64,000 bases of DNA from positions 119,418,321 through 119,482,320 of the forward strand of contig CM070877.1 in assembly GCA_036365515.1 (NCBI GenBank). The letters are read 5' to 3'. The notes beneath the pieces were generated by a model that worked only from the letters and a program-made list of their open reading frames with translations, was not told the origin of the DNA and did not search any database. The DNA is from Torymus aiolomorphi (Eukaryota; Arthropoda; Insecta; Hymenoptera; Torymidae). Positions 49,928 to 61,452 of this stretch are shown in pieces. Numbering within the stretch: the first letter of the stretch is position 1; each line of letters starts with the position of its first letter. The position numbers and the translations under genes are program-made.

Positions 49928-52900
49928 AATACATTTCTATTACCAACAGGGCTAATCCGTCAAATGAAATTTTGAATTGATATTTGATTCTTAGGGACCA
50001 ATGAAGATCAGAAAAATTTATTCAAAGATGTTCTTAAAGAGAAATTATTTACTAATTCATATAATTGTTTAGATTTTTAATTATAACTTCTCTAATTAAT
50101 AACTTTAATAGATACCGAACCAAGCATACAATTTCGAAATCCCAAATGAAAATTCATTTATCACTACAAGAGATTCTTGTAATTACCAAGCAATGGTAAT
50201 ATATGCTTTTTTGAGATTGTACCTGTCCCGAAGTATATAAAACAAAAATCCATTATCTTTGTTCGCATCGGTGCGCAATCTCCGCGTACGAACAGTTTAA
50301 TTTGCAGAGCGTACATATAAGTACGTCAGAGAAGAATCCTGGAAGTGAGATTCTGAGAAGTTCCTCACCGTTCGAGTGAAAGAGAGAGAGAGTATAGAAG
50401 GAGAGAAAATGAGATCGCGCATTATTCATGCGCCCAATTCGCGTGCGCGCTCAAACGACTTGTTCCCTGGCGGCGTTACAACTGCAATCGTTCCGGGAGC
50501 GTAAGGTACGCGCGATTCTATGGGGGAAAAAAAATGCAATGAGCAGACGATAGCGCGCTACACCCTCTGGCCCCTCCAAGTGCGATAATTGACATGTGCG
50601 CATTTGAGGGTGTACGAGATCGTAACCCAGATAACGTGAGAGGTGCTACGAAGAGGTGTAACGACACCACTGTGAAAGCTTTTTTTATTGCGTTCCTCGT
50701 AAAACTGTATACTTTTCTATTAAGAATAGTAATTTCTGCAGATTATTAAATTTTCTTCTCAGTACCCAAACGATCAACATTAACAATTCAGAATTCACAT
50801 TATACACCATAGACAATTATAATTTTATCGTCAGCTTGCACATTCGGCCCTCCATACGCGCATATATACACGACGCCCGCGTGTAAATCGCAGCTGCGCA
50901 CGCGCGCGCAATATATAACATAATAACAAAAGTGTCATCCAGCCGTTGTCGCGCCGCGGCTAAAAAATAAGTCGCGAGAGTCGTACATCTCTCGCGAATA
51001 CTCTGCTGCGCGCGAGTACAAGCGGAAGAGAGCAAGAGAGAGAGAGAGAAAGAGAGAACCGAGGGAGGGTTAAGTCAATGAGCGCGAGTTGAGCTCTCAC
51101 TTAGCGCGGGCAACGCTGTCACGATCGCGCTCGCGAGTGCGGACGAGACGCATTAGCATATCGCTTCGCGCCGGGCTTCGTGTAGAGCAAAAGAGAGTGA
51201 GAGAGAAGGAGAAAGGTGTATGCGCGATTCTCTCTCTCTCTCTCCCTTGGACAGAGCACATCTCTGGGTCGTGGCCCGCGCTGCTCATGTGTATATGTGT
51301 TACGAGCCGGGGTGTGTGCGCAAGAGGCTGAGAAGAACGGAGAACTCACTCAGGCCCCTGTTACCTGTAACGTCGTCGTCGTCGTCGTCTTCGCGTGTTG
51401 GCCGCGCCGTCACGATCAGGATCCTATTTGCATAGCGCCCGCCGCGAGAGATGAAGCTGCTACTTCTCGGCCGGCCTCGATTTCTTCGCTCCTTCGTTCC
51501 TCCGTTGCTTATGTACCTCTCATCTCTCCGTTCCTCTTCTTCTTCCTCGCCCCCCATCTCCTTTCTCCTCGGCTCGTAGTAGTCCTTGTTTCGCGGCGAT
51601 AACGACCGCGTATATATAGCCTGGGAGGAGGCTGAGAATAAAAAGTTTTCTGCCCGGTTAAATAACCGCGCGACGATTCGATCGTTCGGTAAGTGCAAGT
51701 AGGAGAATGAGTGCGGCTATAGGTGGAGAGGAAGCGAATGCAGCAAGTTCATCGCGCTATACTGAGTCTTCTGTGGAATTAAAGTCTTGGCCGGTTGCGA
51801 GAAGTGAACAGCTTTATCCTACTGCATACGTTCAGATGAGCATCCTGTGATTAATCAAACTTTACACGGAGCCGTTGCTTGTGACTTGGGATTACGAATG
51901 GGTTATCAATATATACACTATTTTGATTAGACTCTATCTGCGGTCTCAATTGATGGTCTAGAAACGAAATGGGGACAGTCGTATGTGTGGATAATAAGCG
52001 TGCAATCGCATCTGAAAAATTACCGCCCATGAGCTAATTTTTAATTTTAATCTTAATTTTTTACATTGAAATAGAATTTCATACTTCTCCATCCAACTTG
52101 CCAGTCATTATCAATATTGACAAGTAGAGTAGATCGTAAACATTTATCTGGTACAGTACACGTAAATTGACATTATAATCATTTGCTACGGTATCAACAC
52201 CTATTGCAAGCGCTTATTTCACGAAAAGAATACACCTGCAAATCTCCCTAATGAAGAATTTGCGAATGTTTATCCGCAAAGAATATGAACAAACGAAAGA
52301 AAGGCGTCGGATATATAAGCAGCGCGGGGAAGAAATGTGTGGGAAAGTCATCGGGTGGAAAAGTCCATGGCGTATTGAGCCTCGCACGTATATATATGTA
52401 TAACCACATATATACCTATCCCTATATACGTGCGCACGTACGTTCGGTTGCGCGCCCGCGGGCTTGCATACAGAGACATAAAACCTGGCCAGTGGCGCGC
52501 GCGCGCGGCGGAGGTGCACGGTATTGGTTCCGAGAAAGGCCCCTTATCAGCCCGCGGATATGTTAATGGCGGCCGTGTTGCCCCCTCCTCCGCTTCCCCT
52601 CCCCCCACGATATATTGCACCCTGCCGAGGCGGCGCGCACAAGAGAGCGCAAGAGAGAGAGACTCACTTGTGCCCCGCGCTTGCGAGCGAGTTTGAACTC
52701 GGAGCTCGCTCTGTATATACAGCGAGCGAGCACTCGAATCGCACCCCCTCAATTAAAAGTGTCTCGCTCGTATTTAACAGCTTTTTTCGATCGCCGAACG
52801 CCCGATTGCTGTGCCCCGCGCGCTTGCCTACTCGCTCGTCGCCGCCGCCTACGTTATGGGACTTTATTTTTTCCCGCGAATATAGTGTGCGAGGAGAGAA

Positions 52901-54790
52901 GGGGTGTACAAGGAGACGAAGGAGAAGCGGAGGAGAGAAGGCATATCGAGAGAAGCGTGAACTAGAGCTTCGGCGTATTTTCCGGGCTATCGCGAAACAT
53001 CTGCGCCTGCTTCTAATATATATATGTATATATAAGTGCGATAGGGCGCACGAGCTGTGCCGATGCATTTTTGGTTCGAAAGGCCTTGCGTGTATAGGAG
53101 ATTGTAATATATTTATTGATCTCGTATCACTGAAAAGCTATTTTATTTTAAACAAATTATAATGAAGCTGATATCGTGACGGTTAGTCAGTTTTAGATTA
53201 TAACCTTTTATAGTGTTTTATCATTGAGGCCAGTTCCGGTACCATGATATCAAAAGCGATTGTAATAATGTCTCTCAAATCTATGGTACAAAAGAACCGG
53301 ATGAATCCAACGTATCAGTTAAAAAAAATATCAGAAAAAATTCTTTAACGTACGTATAACATTATACTGTAATGGCAAAATACTTGGAGTGAAAAAATAC
53401 ATTCAATCCTTGAAATAATAAGGCAGTTGACCGGCTAATGAAGACAGCCGCAGCTGAATGAATCGGGCAAAGTGCCCAGTGGCGCACGTGTCGCGTTCAT
53501 CGCCGGCGCAATATAGGCAGGGTCTATACGTACATGCATGTGCGCAGTAGTGGGGCTCGCTTGCGTGCCGGCGCAATTATAAGAATCGAAGGAGGTGCTG
53601 AACGCGCGATGACTACTTACTCACGAGCGCTTACACGTATATACATATACACAGACACACGGGGAATCCGCGCGCGCGCGCTATATGTAAGATGCTGCGC
53701 TCGCGATAAGTCATGCGCGCGCGCGAGACTAGGAAGAAGAGAAGAGAGAGAGAGAGACGTGCACACACAGCGCACGCGGTCTATCGTCCGCGCGCATCTC
53801 CCTTCTCGGGATTTCAGGACTCGCGAGCGCTCTCGGCCCTCTAGGCAATTAAAACGTCCCGGCGGTCGCCTCCCTCGCATCGATATTCGAGAGATTTCAC
53901 TGTACTGCGAGAGAGGCACATGCATAGGCCACAAACACATACACCCACACGAGCGCGCGCGAACGTGAAAAAGAAATTGGAAGTAGAGACAGAGAGCTCG
54001 CGCGCGCGCAGCCGGACAAGATGCTCGATGTCGTGTGACTTTTATCTCTTAATTAATACGACTCGCTGTGGCTTCATTCAGTTGGCGAGAACCGGAGCTG
54101 CGCCGCGGAAATCCTTCGTCTCCTTTTGTCCTCTTTAGCCGAGAAGGAGGACAGGTATCTAGGAATTCGTCGATTCGATCTGTCGAGCTCCCTTTTTTTC
54201 TCCTCCTGCGCCCACTGCCATTTTCGCGCAAAGCTGCTTTCGAGAGATGAATGAAGCTTAAGTGGGTGTCTCCTTTCCCTGCGTGCCAAGTTTCTTAGCT
54301 CATGTTACGTATACCCGAAAATAATCAGTTCGCACGTGGACCCGCCACGGCTTTATGGAGCTGTGTCCTATTTTAGATTTGAATTTGAGATATTATCCCT
54401 ACCTGAGTATACATTTAGCATAAAATGTCAAAGACCGTTTTTTTTTCTTCCTTTTTAGTCCGCGGCTGGAAATAAGCCTTGTTAAGTTTATCTCACTATG
54501 ATTTGAATAAATGCGATATGATAAATGCCGGAATTCGAATGTATATATGTAGTCTCGCGTTATCTATCTCTCACAATAACAAAAATAATTAGGCGATGAA
54601 TATACTAACTTTTAATGGATGGGCGGATATCTCCAGAACTTTTAATATTCGGTGTTTGAAAAAAAAAATTTTTTTTTCAAGCACACTTTTCGAGCAAAAA
54701 AATTAATGGCTTACTTATCTAATAAATAATAAAAAAAAATAAATAAATAAATAAAAAAAATAAAAATAAATAAATGCATAGAAAAAAAAA
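49928..54790. other. CpG-rich islands and AT-rich spacers; no gene
   Basis: Islands at about 50260-50650, 50840-51850, 52300-53090 and 53450-54300. They carry TATATATA tracts (51611, 52389, 53018), GTC repeats (51371-51388) and GA runs. A TATATATA at 51611-51618 is followed by a good donor-like sequence, TTCG|GTAAGT, at 51688/51689. This could be a small first exon, but nothing was found to join it to. The sequence at 54653-54775 is A/T microsatellite. Confidence 0.4.
54721..54775. repeat. (TAAA)n-type AT-rich microsatellite
   Basis: AAATAAATAAATAAATAAA with longer A runs, just outside the left arm of the foldback element that begins near 54791. Confidence 0.85.
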
Positions 54791-54978
54791 TCATAATAAA
54801 TGTATAGAATAGTATTTTTACTATAAACTTAACTGTCTTACAATCGTCCTTTTTCAAATTTTAAAATATTGATAAATTGTCATTTAAACTAAATTTTTAT
54901 ACAACTGTAGTACGATTATGTTATGGTTAATTGTCGTTCTCTTATTAGAAAAATCGATAAATTTCATAAATGCTATAG

Positions 54979-55139
54979 CCCTGCTGGAAATTGTCCATTT
55001 TTCTCCTATTTGTAAAACGATTTTTCGAACATTTTCTAGCCATTTTATTGCGAGTTGATCGAAGTCGCCATAAAATGATCAGCAAATGTTCGAAAAATCG
55101 CTTCACAAATGGGAGAAAAATGGACGATTTCCAGCAGGG
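54979..55139. mobile_element. MITE family CCCTGCT, copy 2 (161 bp)
   Basis: The ends CCCTGCTGGAAATTGTCCAT and the complement ending CCAGCAGGG match the 38191-38304 copy; the centre is about 47 bp longer. It interrupts the left arm of the 54.8-kb foldback element. The right arm (57815-57835) keeps the uninterrupted site CTATAGTTTAGG, so the insertion fell after CTATAG and appears to have duplicated AG. Confidence 0.85.
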
Positions 55140-55298
55140 AGTTTGAAATTGAGAATATTTTATTGTATCCACTAACCGATCTAGCTTAAAATGTTTGTAT
55201 ATGTGGCGCATATTATATCTGTTGGCATAAGTATATGTCGACTTTTTAGCGATTTCATTCAAACCCCAAATAGGCGGAATAAGCGAGTTCCACTAAAA

Positions 55299-55545
55299 AT
55301 TTTATATTCAAAATAGTTGTAATAAAATTAATTGAACCTATAATTGAAGATAAACCAGCAATATGAAGTGAAAAAATTGATAAATCAACTGAAGGTCTCC
55401 TATGTGATAAATTAGCTGATAATGGAGGATAAACTGTTCAACCAGTCCCAGACCCAGACCCAATAAATATTCTTGAAATTAATAATATAATTCTAGGGGG
55501 TAAACGTCAAAATCTTATATTATTTATTCGAGGGAAAGCTATATC
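55299..55545 (-). pseudogene. NUMT: mitochondrial COX1 fragment in nuclear DNA
   Basis: On the minus strand, about 82 codons read as cytochrome c oxidase subunit I under the invertebrate mitochondrial code. Recognisable parts are [49 protein letters not shown] and [11 protein letters not shown] is Trp, ATA Met and AGA/AGG Ser, and there is no stop or frameshift in that code. This is the standard DNA-barcode region. In the nucleus, TGA codons make it untranslatable. The open frame implies a fairly recent transfer. It begins where the left foldback arm ends and stops where the next inverted-repeat element begins. Confidence 0.93.
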
Positions 55546-56027
55546 TGTGGCTTCGAGGCATAACCAGATAAGTCCACTTTTTGAGTTTTTAAGTAAAAAA
55601 GGTTTTAATGTTCAAACTTATATGTAAGATAGGAACAAACAAGGTAGGGCGCGGTACTGTACTAGTCAATCGACTCATTCAACACGCTATTTACATGGTG
55701 GTATGACTAGGTTATACATTTTCTGCTTCGTGGAAACTCGCAAAAGTCATCGCGTTATGGAGGTAACTGCGGATTTACCTAATATTGCTGATCTCGTTTA
55801 TTTTTGGAGCATATTCTTTAATTTAATTATGAATCGGATCAATAAATTACAAAATTAACAATTTGTGAAATAAACTGACAAACAAACATTAGCCTATATT
55901 TTATTATTAAAATTATATGTAATTATTATGCATTATGTTAAAAATATTTCGTTAACGATAGAAAGTAAAAAAATTTAAATGTAGTGTTTTTATAGATTCT
56001 AACAGCTTTAAAAATTACTGTTTTATG

Positions 56028-56059
<32 letters not shown>

Positions 56060-56889
56060 TAAAAAGAAATTACAGTCAAATATCGTTATACATAATCATT
56101 TGCAATATAAATAGCTTGCAATATATACGAAATTTATATACATTATTTACATTGGTAATGATACATCTTACAAAAGAGAAATCAAAACAATTAAAAGAAT
56201 ATCACAAAGGGAATTAAGACACTTAGTCAAGCATGAAGAGATAATCACGCAAAGTCAATTTAAAACGGCGGACTGTTGGTTGATATTTGATATGTTGGGG
56301 GAGGGAATTCCACAAATTCACGGCTTGAGCCTGGAATGATCCTATAAAACGTTAATAAGTGACACTCATTAGCTGGTTCCATCGTACTTGGATTCGAGAT
56401 AAATTGAAAAGTATTTTTTTTTCGAAAAAGAAGAGTTGTCAAAATTCCCACGTTTATGCAAAGTTAGAAATTTTATTTAGTTATTGTACACCCAGAGCCT
56501 TTTTATTCTTTCCGAACGTACCCCGTTATAGTGACCGTCGCACATAATCTTTTGAACGTTTACATATACCTAAAAAATGTTGTAAACGTTTAAAAGGTGC
56601 TTTAGGTGTACATATTTTATATGAAATCATTTTTATATTCAATTAGGATAAATAAAATAAACCACAACTACAATAAACCATCAAATGATGGCTTTATGTT
56701 GGTATACCGCGCACAAAATCTGAAAAATGGACTTATGTTGTTACGTTTTAGGTGTATACTAGCTTTAGGGCAATATTTTACATACTTCTGACATTTTTTA
56801 ATGAAAAGCACCTATTTAAAGATACGTAATCTAAGGTTTCCCCAATTTAAAAAAAATGGACTTATGTGGTTATGCCTCGGAGCCACAGA
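55544..56889. mobile_element. Inner inverted-repeat element, ~1.35 kb
   Basis: TCTGTGGCTTCGAGGCATAA at 55544 is matched by the complement ending at 56889. The terminal repeats are about 40 bp and include GTTATGCCTCGG and AAGTCCA. A partial copy of the right end (ATGGACTTATGTTGTTACGT) is also present at about 56727. The interior is AT-rich, with an ATA repeat and no domain-bearing frame. It is a non-autonomous DNA transposon or part of the larger foldback. Confidence 0.65.
56028..56059. repeat. (ATA)n microsatellite
   Basis: About ten ATA units within the inner element. Confidence 0.9.
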
Positions 56890-56924
56890 CATATTTAATC
56901 GCAGACAAACAATAACAAGTTTAA

Positions 56925-57700
56925 TAAAATGAAAAATCCAAACTCCAAATTACTGGGAAAGGCGGCCTCCACGTAGAAGAATATCTTCCCAAAAGAAGGT
57001 AGGACGAGAGTACTGCAATAAAATAAAAAAATCTAAACTTCAAATAGACGAGGGAGGCAAGTTCCACGTAAAAAAGTAACTATGTACGTAGATGCGGGCA
57101 GACGATAAATAGTTTTAGTTTAATAAAATAAAAAATCTAGACCTCAAACATACGGTAGAGGTGAGTCCGCGTGGAAGAGTATTTCTTCTCCTTCCTCATT
57201 CATGTTTCGTGAATTTTCTTGTTGAAAAACTGTCTCTGCCCATCTATGTGTAAATACTTTTTACGTGGCTCTCATCTCCTCCGCCTGTTTAGAAACTGAA
57301 GTTTGAGTTTAGTTTTCTATTTCATCGAAGAAATAATTTCCTCCTGCTCGCCTTAGTTAGTCCTAGTAAATGATCATCTACGTGAAACTTGATTTCCCGC
57401 CTGTTTGGGGTTTGCATATTCTATTTTATTAAACTATGCATCGTCTGCCTTGCATTTACGTGTAGTTATTTTTTTACGTGAAACTTGTCTCCTTTGCCTA
57501 TTTGGAGTTTAGATTTTATTATTTTATTGCAGTATTTCCGTCCTGCTTCCTTTTTGAAAGATATTCTTCTACGTGGAACTCGCCTTTCCCACGCATTTGG
57601 GGTTTGGGTTTTCCATTTTATGAAATTTTTTATTATCTGTCCGCGTTACATGTATCTACTTTTTTTCGTAGAACTCGCATATCTCGTTTATTTAAGGTTT
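56925..57700. repeat. Inverted array of ~95-bp repeats
   Basis: On the right, four units are marked by ACGTGAAACTTG/ACGTGGAACTCG, whose CGT core lies at 57381, 57477, 57572 and 57667 (95-96 bp apart). On the left, three inverted units are marked by the complementary CCACGTA-type motif near 56970, 57065 and 57168. The arrays face each other around 57200-57350 and lead directly into the right foldback arm. Confidence 0.8.
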
Positions 57701-58341
57701 GGAGGAAATCACTAAAAAAACGACATACTTATCCTGATAGGTATAATGTGTGCCGCATATACAAACATTACAAGCTAGATCGGTTAGTGGATAGAATAAA
57801 ATATTGTCATTCCTAAACTATAGTATTTATGAAATTCATTGATTTTTCTCATAAAAGAACGTCAATTAAGAATAATATAATCATACTACAGTAATATAAA
57901 CATGACAATTCGTCAATAGGTTTTATTATTTATTTAAAATTTTAGAAAGGTCGATAGTAAAACAGTTAAGTTTATAGTAAAAATACTATTCAATACATTT
58001 ATTATGTTTGATAATCAAACTAAATATATAGAAAAATACAATTTTCTTTAAAAGTTTCTGCAGAGATGGGCACTTAAATTTTCACGAAAAAAAAATAATT
58101 CCTGAGATAGCATATTTTCCAGATCTCAGCAAGATAGCATGTTTATCAACGCATATCTACGGGAGCATCTTTTTCAACGCATCTATGAGATAACATCTTT
58201 TTCAACGCATCTATGAGATAGTATCTATCTCGCTGCTTCAACCAGATAACATCTTTTCCAGCGTTTCGACGAGATAGCATCTTTTTCAACGCTTCGACGA
58301 GATAGCCTCTTTTTCCTCTAACTCGACGATTTTTAGTTTAA

Positions 58342-58896
58342 GGTAGTTGTGTCTTTAGGGTACGGTCTAGAATGACGTAGGGTGCTCACTACAATAGTTA
58401 ATGCATCATAGTCTAAAAAAATCAGAGTAGTAAATGTGTGTATAGAAGAATGTGAGTGTACAGTATGCCTATAAATAATACGAAAACATACAGTTACTTG
58501 AAAAACGCATTTTTTTGTATGTTTTCCTCTCTGGAATCTGTATTAGCTCAAATATTCCATACTTATACGACCTTTACAATAGTTTTTCTCGGAAACTATA
58601 CGTGTCATATCTCTGAATTTTGGTGACAAGCTTTTAACCATAATGATAAATAATAGGTTAGTTTTTTGTTATGATCTTAAGAAACGTTTTCCAACAATGA
58701 ATTTAAATGCTGTTTTTCCGGTGGTTATTTGTTCCTATGCTTCCCATGTTAAAATATCCAACTTTGATATTGAATATCTCAAAATCGGCACGTGTCATCT
58801 CTTGGAAATTTCGCACACGCATGGGCATCGGCAAGACGAACGTGTGCTCGAAGTTTCAAAAGTTTCCTAAGAAACTCGTTTTTTGACACAACTACC
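58342..58896. mobile_element. TTAA-flanked MITE with 12-bp terminal repeats
   Basis: TTAA (58338-58341) then GGTAGTTGTGTC, and GACACAACTACC then TTAA (58897-58900): a perfect 12-bp inverted repeat with a perfect TTAA duplication. The interior is AT-rich with no transposase. The first seven bases follow the same GGTRGYT pattern as the 32.5-kb palindrome. Confidence 0.8.
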
Positions 58897-61195
58897 TTAA
58901 ATTTATAAAATCCAAAAACTTTTATCCACATTATATTTCCTATTATAACAGTTATTTTGTCGTAAAGCAATTTTAACACCTTTTACCAGCTCTGTAACGA
59001 ATATAATGTTTCACTTGCCTCGAGCTTTCAATTGAAATCGAAAAAAGCGCTTAAGCGCCTCGCGCGTGTACACTTGGCTCTTCTAAAATTAGCGCGTGGC
59101 GGGAAATCGGTCCGGAAAAGCAAAGTAGAAAGAGCGGGAGCGAGCGGGCGAGCAAGATAGATAAAAGATAAAAAGGGGAGAAAGAGAATCACGGGGAGGT
59201 AGAACGAACGAGCGCGCGGGCGGATTCGGCTCTCGAAGGAGGTAGGGGAGCGAGAAAGAGAGAGAGAGCACACACAGCCAGTCGGGCATAGATAAGGAAT
59301 CTAAGCGTCGGCCCGGAGAGCTCTGCGCCAGTTGCGATACGCGCTAGCGCGCGGCGGCGGCGACGAGCTCCGTGTGCCGAGGAGAGCGAGAGAGAGATAC
59401 GGGCTCCAGAGCGTGCGCGCACGAGTGCGAGCGAGCGGTGGGGGCAGAGAGAAAAAGGAGAGAGAGAGCGCGCGAGAATATAGCGCTTACGCACCGGCGT
59501 GCCAGAGAGCGCGCCTCCATTAGGGACGCGGACGCTCCGGGCGACGCGCGCGCGCGTCCTCTCTCTTTCTCTCTTTCTCGTTCGTGTGCAGTGTCTATCT
59601 CTCCTTGCCGTTCGTTCGTCGTTGTCGTCGTCCTTTTGCACTTTTAAAACTCGCGCCCGCGCGCAGCACGAGAGGGAGAAACCGATCTGCAGGACGGCGC
59701 GACGAGTTTGGCGCCTACTCCGATCGGCCCGCTGTTACTACTGCGCTACGCCCGCGCGCTCTACATTTCCTTTTGCTCGTCTGTGTATTCTCCTGCTGGT
59801 GTTGTTGTTGCTGCTGCTGCTGCTGCTGTTGCAAGGAGTCATGGTTCTGCTCGCACGACGGATTTCCGGTTTTAAATGTACGGTTCGCACGTCGCGGCGC
59901 TATAGCCGTGTGTTTATATACGCTTTGCTTTTCGCTCTCAGTTTTATCATTTTCATTGAACTTCAGAGTGATTTGACATTTGAGGGAGTACCTGAGCTAT
60001 ATTGTCATTTTTAAAAGTTTCTAGTGTGGCCTTTTTCAAAAAGAGTGCGCGGATTTTGTGAAACCGTACACAGTGTATATTCTTTAAAATCAAATTAAAC
60101 GTGTTTCGAAACTATTTGACGTTCTGGGGAAATTATTCGGTTTTACGAACTTGGCGTTATAGTGGGTAAAACCCGCAACGGAATTGAAGATCAACTATTA
60201 TAACAGTCGCATTATAATAGGCATATATGCTACCTATGGGTAAATAAGTGTTCTTATTACAGAATTGATATTTTGGAGTATTTTTTATTTACTGTTTAAC
60301 AATATTTTCATTAGACTTATGATTTAATTCTTATAATTTAATTTATATTACATTAATTTTACACTTATTTACAAAAATTGAATTAAAATGACTACAAAAA
60401 TTCTCTCATATTCATTGTATCTTTTAAAATATTTTATTTCGAGGTCGAGACTCTTGTAACAACAGACTAACTCAAGCCCAAGCTTTATAAACCTTCTTGT
60501 TAAATGGCTCTTCTCTGTTTAAATGCAAGTACACTACTTGTATTTTTATCAGTCTGAGAAATTCGCAAGAATAATGTAGGAATCACGCGTTATTACGATT
60601 ATCAAGAACGCGGGGAATTCTCATTAGTCAGATTGTTATCGCGTATACTTTTGCCTGACTATTGTGGGGAATTATTCACATTTCCGATGATAACCAACGC
60701 TCAGCTTAACCTTGACTCGATAAACTTTATATTAATTATATGTTTTAAATTGCAATAATTAGTAAAATCTTGTGCGATGTTACTTCTCGTGGTTTGTTAG
60801 AGTTTGCTCATAGATTATAAAGCTACTATACTTAGTGCATGATAGAAAATTTTTTTAAAGCCAAATATATTTCAATTAAGTGATTAGAAACGACTCGTTC
60901 TTCCACTGTACTCGAATGGTCATTCGCTGATACAGTGATCCCGAAAGCTATTAGTGTTAACGGACACTTATAATATTTAAATGCGTCTGCATATCGTTAT
61001 CTCTTACAATCTCGCCTTATCTAAAACCTTGTCTATCCTTAGACTTATATTTTATGTAATAAGTTACAGACAGATAATACAGCTGTCGCCCATACTTAAT
61101 CGAATTCCACAGCAATGTCGCATTAGTCGAAGCATTATCAAGACTTGCCAACAGTCAACTCTGAACTAACGTATTCGTAATTGTTTGATTTACAG
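58897..61195. other. Upstream flank or intron of u-shaped with CpG-rich island
   Basis: A CpG-rich, purine-rich island at about 59030-59860 (short GA and CT runs, CGCGCG, and a TGC trinucleotide run at 59808-59828) is followed by AT-rich DNA up to the splice acceptor at 61194-61195. The island could hold a promoter or 5' exon of u-shaped. No frame with the right exit phase and N-terminal FOG-like sequence was identified. Confidence 0.45.
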
Positions 61196-61452
61196 GGGAG
61201 GATGAGGAGTGGAGTGACTCGGAGAAGACGCCGTCCGTGAGCAGCGGCCTGGAGGGTGGCGGCTCCGCGGTCTCGAGCCCCACGGGCCAGCTGGCGGACG
61301 AGGAGCTTGTCGGCCTGCCGCCACCGCCCCGGCTCAATCAGGTCGTCGCCGCCAGCCTGACATCCGAGGACATCAGGCTCAGGTTGAGCGCTGCTGCGGC
61401 CCTGCCCGAGGAAGCGAGGAAACGACTCGCTTCCATCGCCGACGACTATGAG
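61196..61452 (+). CDS. ush: u-shaped (FOG family) exon a
   Basis: First recognisable coding exon of a Friend-of-GATA zinc-finger cofactor, a nuclear protein that binds GATA factors and modulates their activity. The acceptor TTTGATTTACAG ends at 61195 and the donor GAG|GTATTG follows 61452. The exon enters with two bases of a split codon and leaves in phase 0, giving 85 full codons. The product is an acidic, serine-rich segment (EDEEWSDSEKTPSVSSG) followed by a Pro-rich patch and a helical stretch ending ARKRLASIADDYE. It has no ATG near its start, so at least one coding exon must lie upstream. FOG proteins begin with a short basic N-terminal repression motif, which would fit a very small first exon far away. 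Codon third positions are strongly GC-biased, unlike the flanking introns. Confidence 0.82.

Larger units (their letters stand above)
54791..58006. mobile_element. 3.2-kb composite foldback element
   Basis: Left arm about 54791-55292 and right arm about 57662-58006 are inverted copies. Anchors shared by both are AGTATTTTTACTATAAACTT at the outer end, CACTAACCGATCTAGCTT and its counterpart AAGCTAGATCGGTTAGTG, and the inner motif AAACCCCAAATAGG/AAACCTTAAATAAACG. The left arm contains an inserted CCCTGCT MITE. Between the arms, left to right, lie a COX1 NUMT, an inner inverted-repeat element and an inverted array of ~95-bp repeats. No transposase was recognised. The outer boundaries are accurate to about 10 bp. 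Confidence 0.8.

Noticed and set aside
52524..53162. A 212-codon plus-strand frame
   Set aside because: Low-complexity Pro/Arg/Ser composition and overlapping frames on both strands; nothing homologous recognised.
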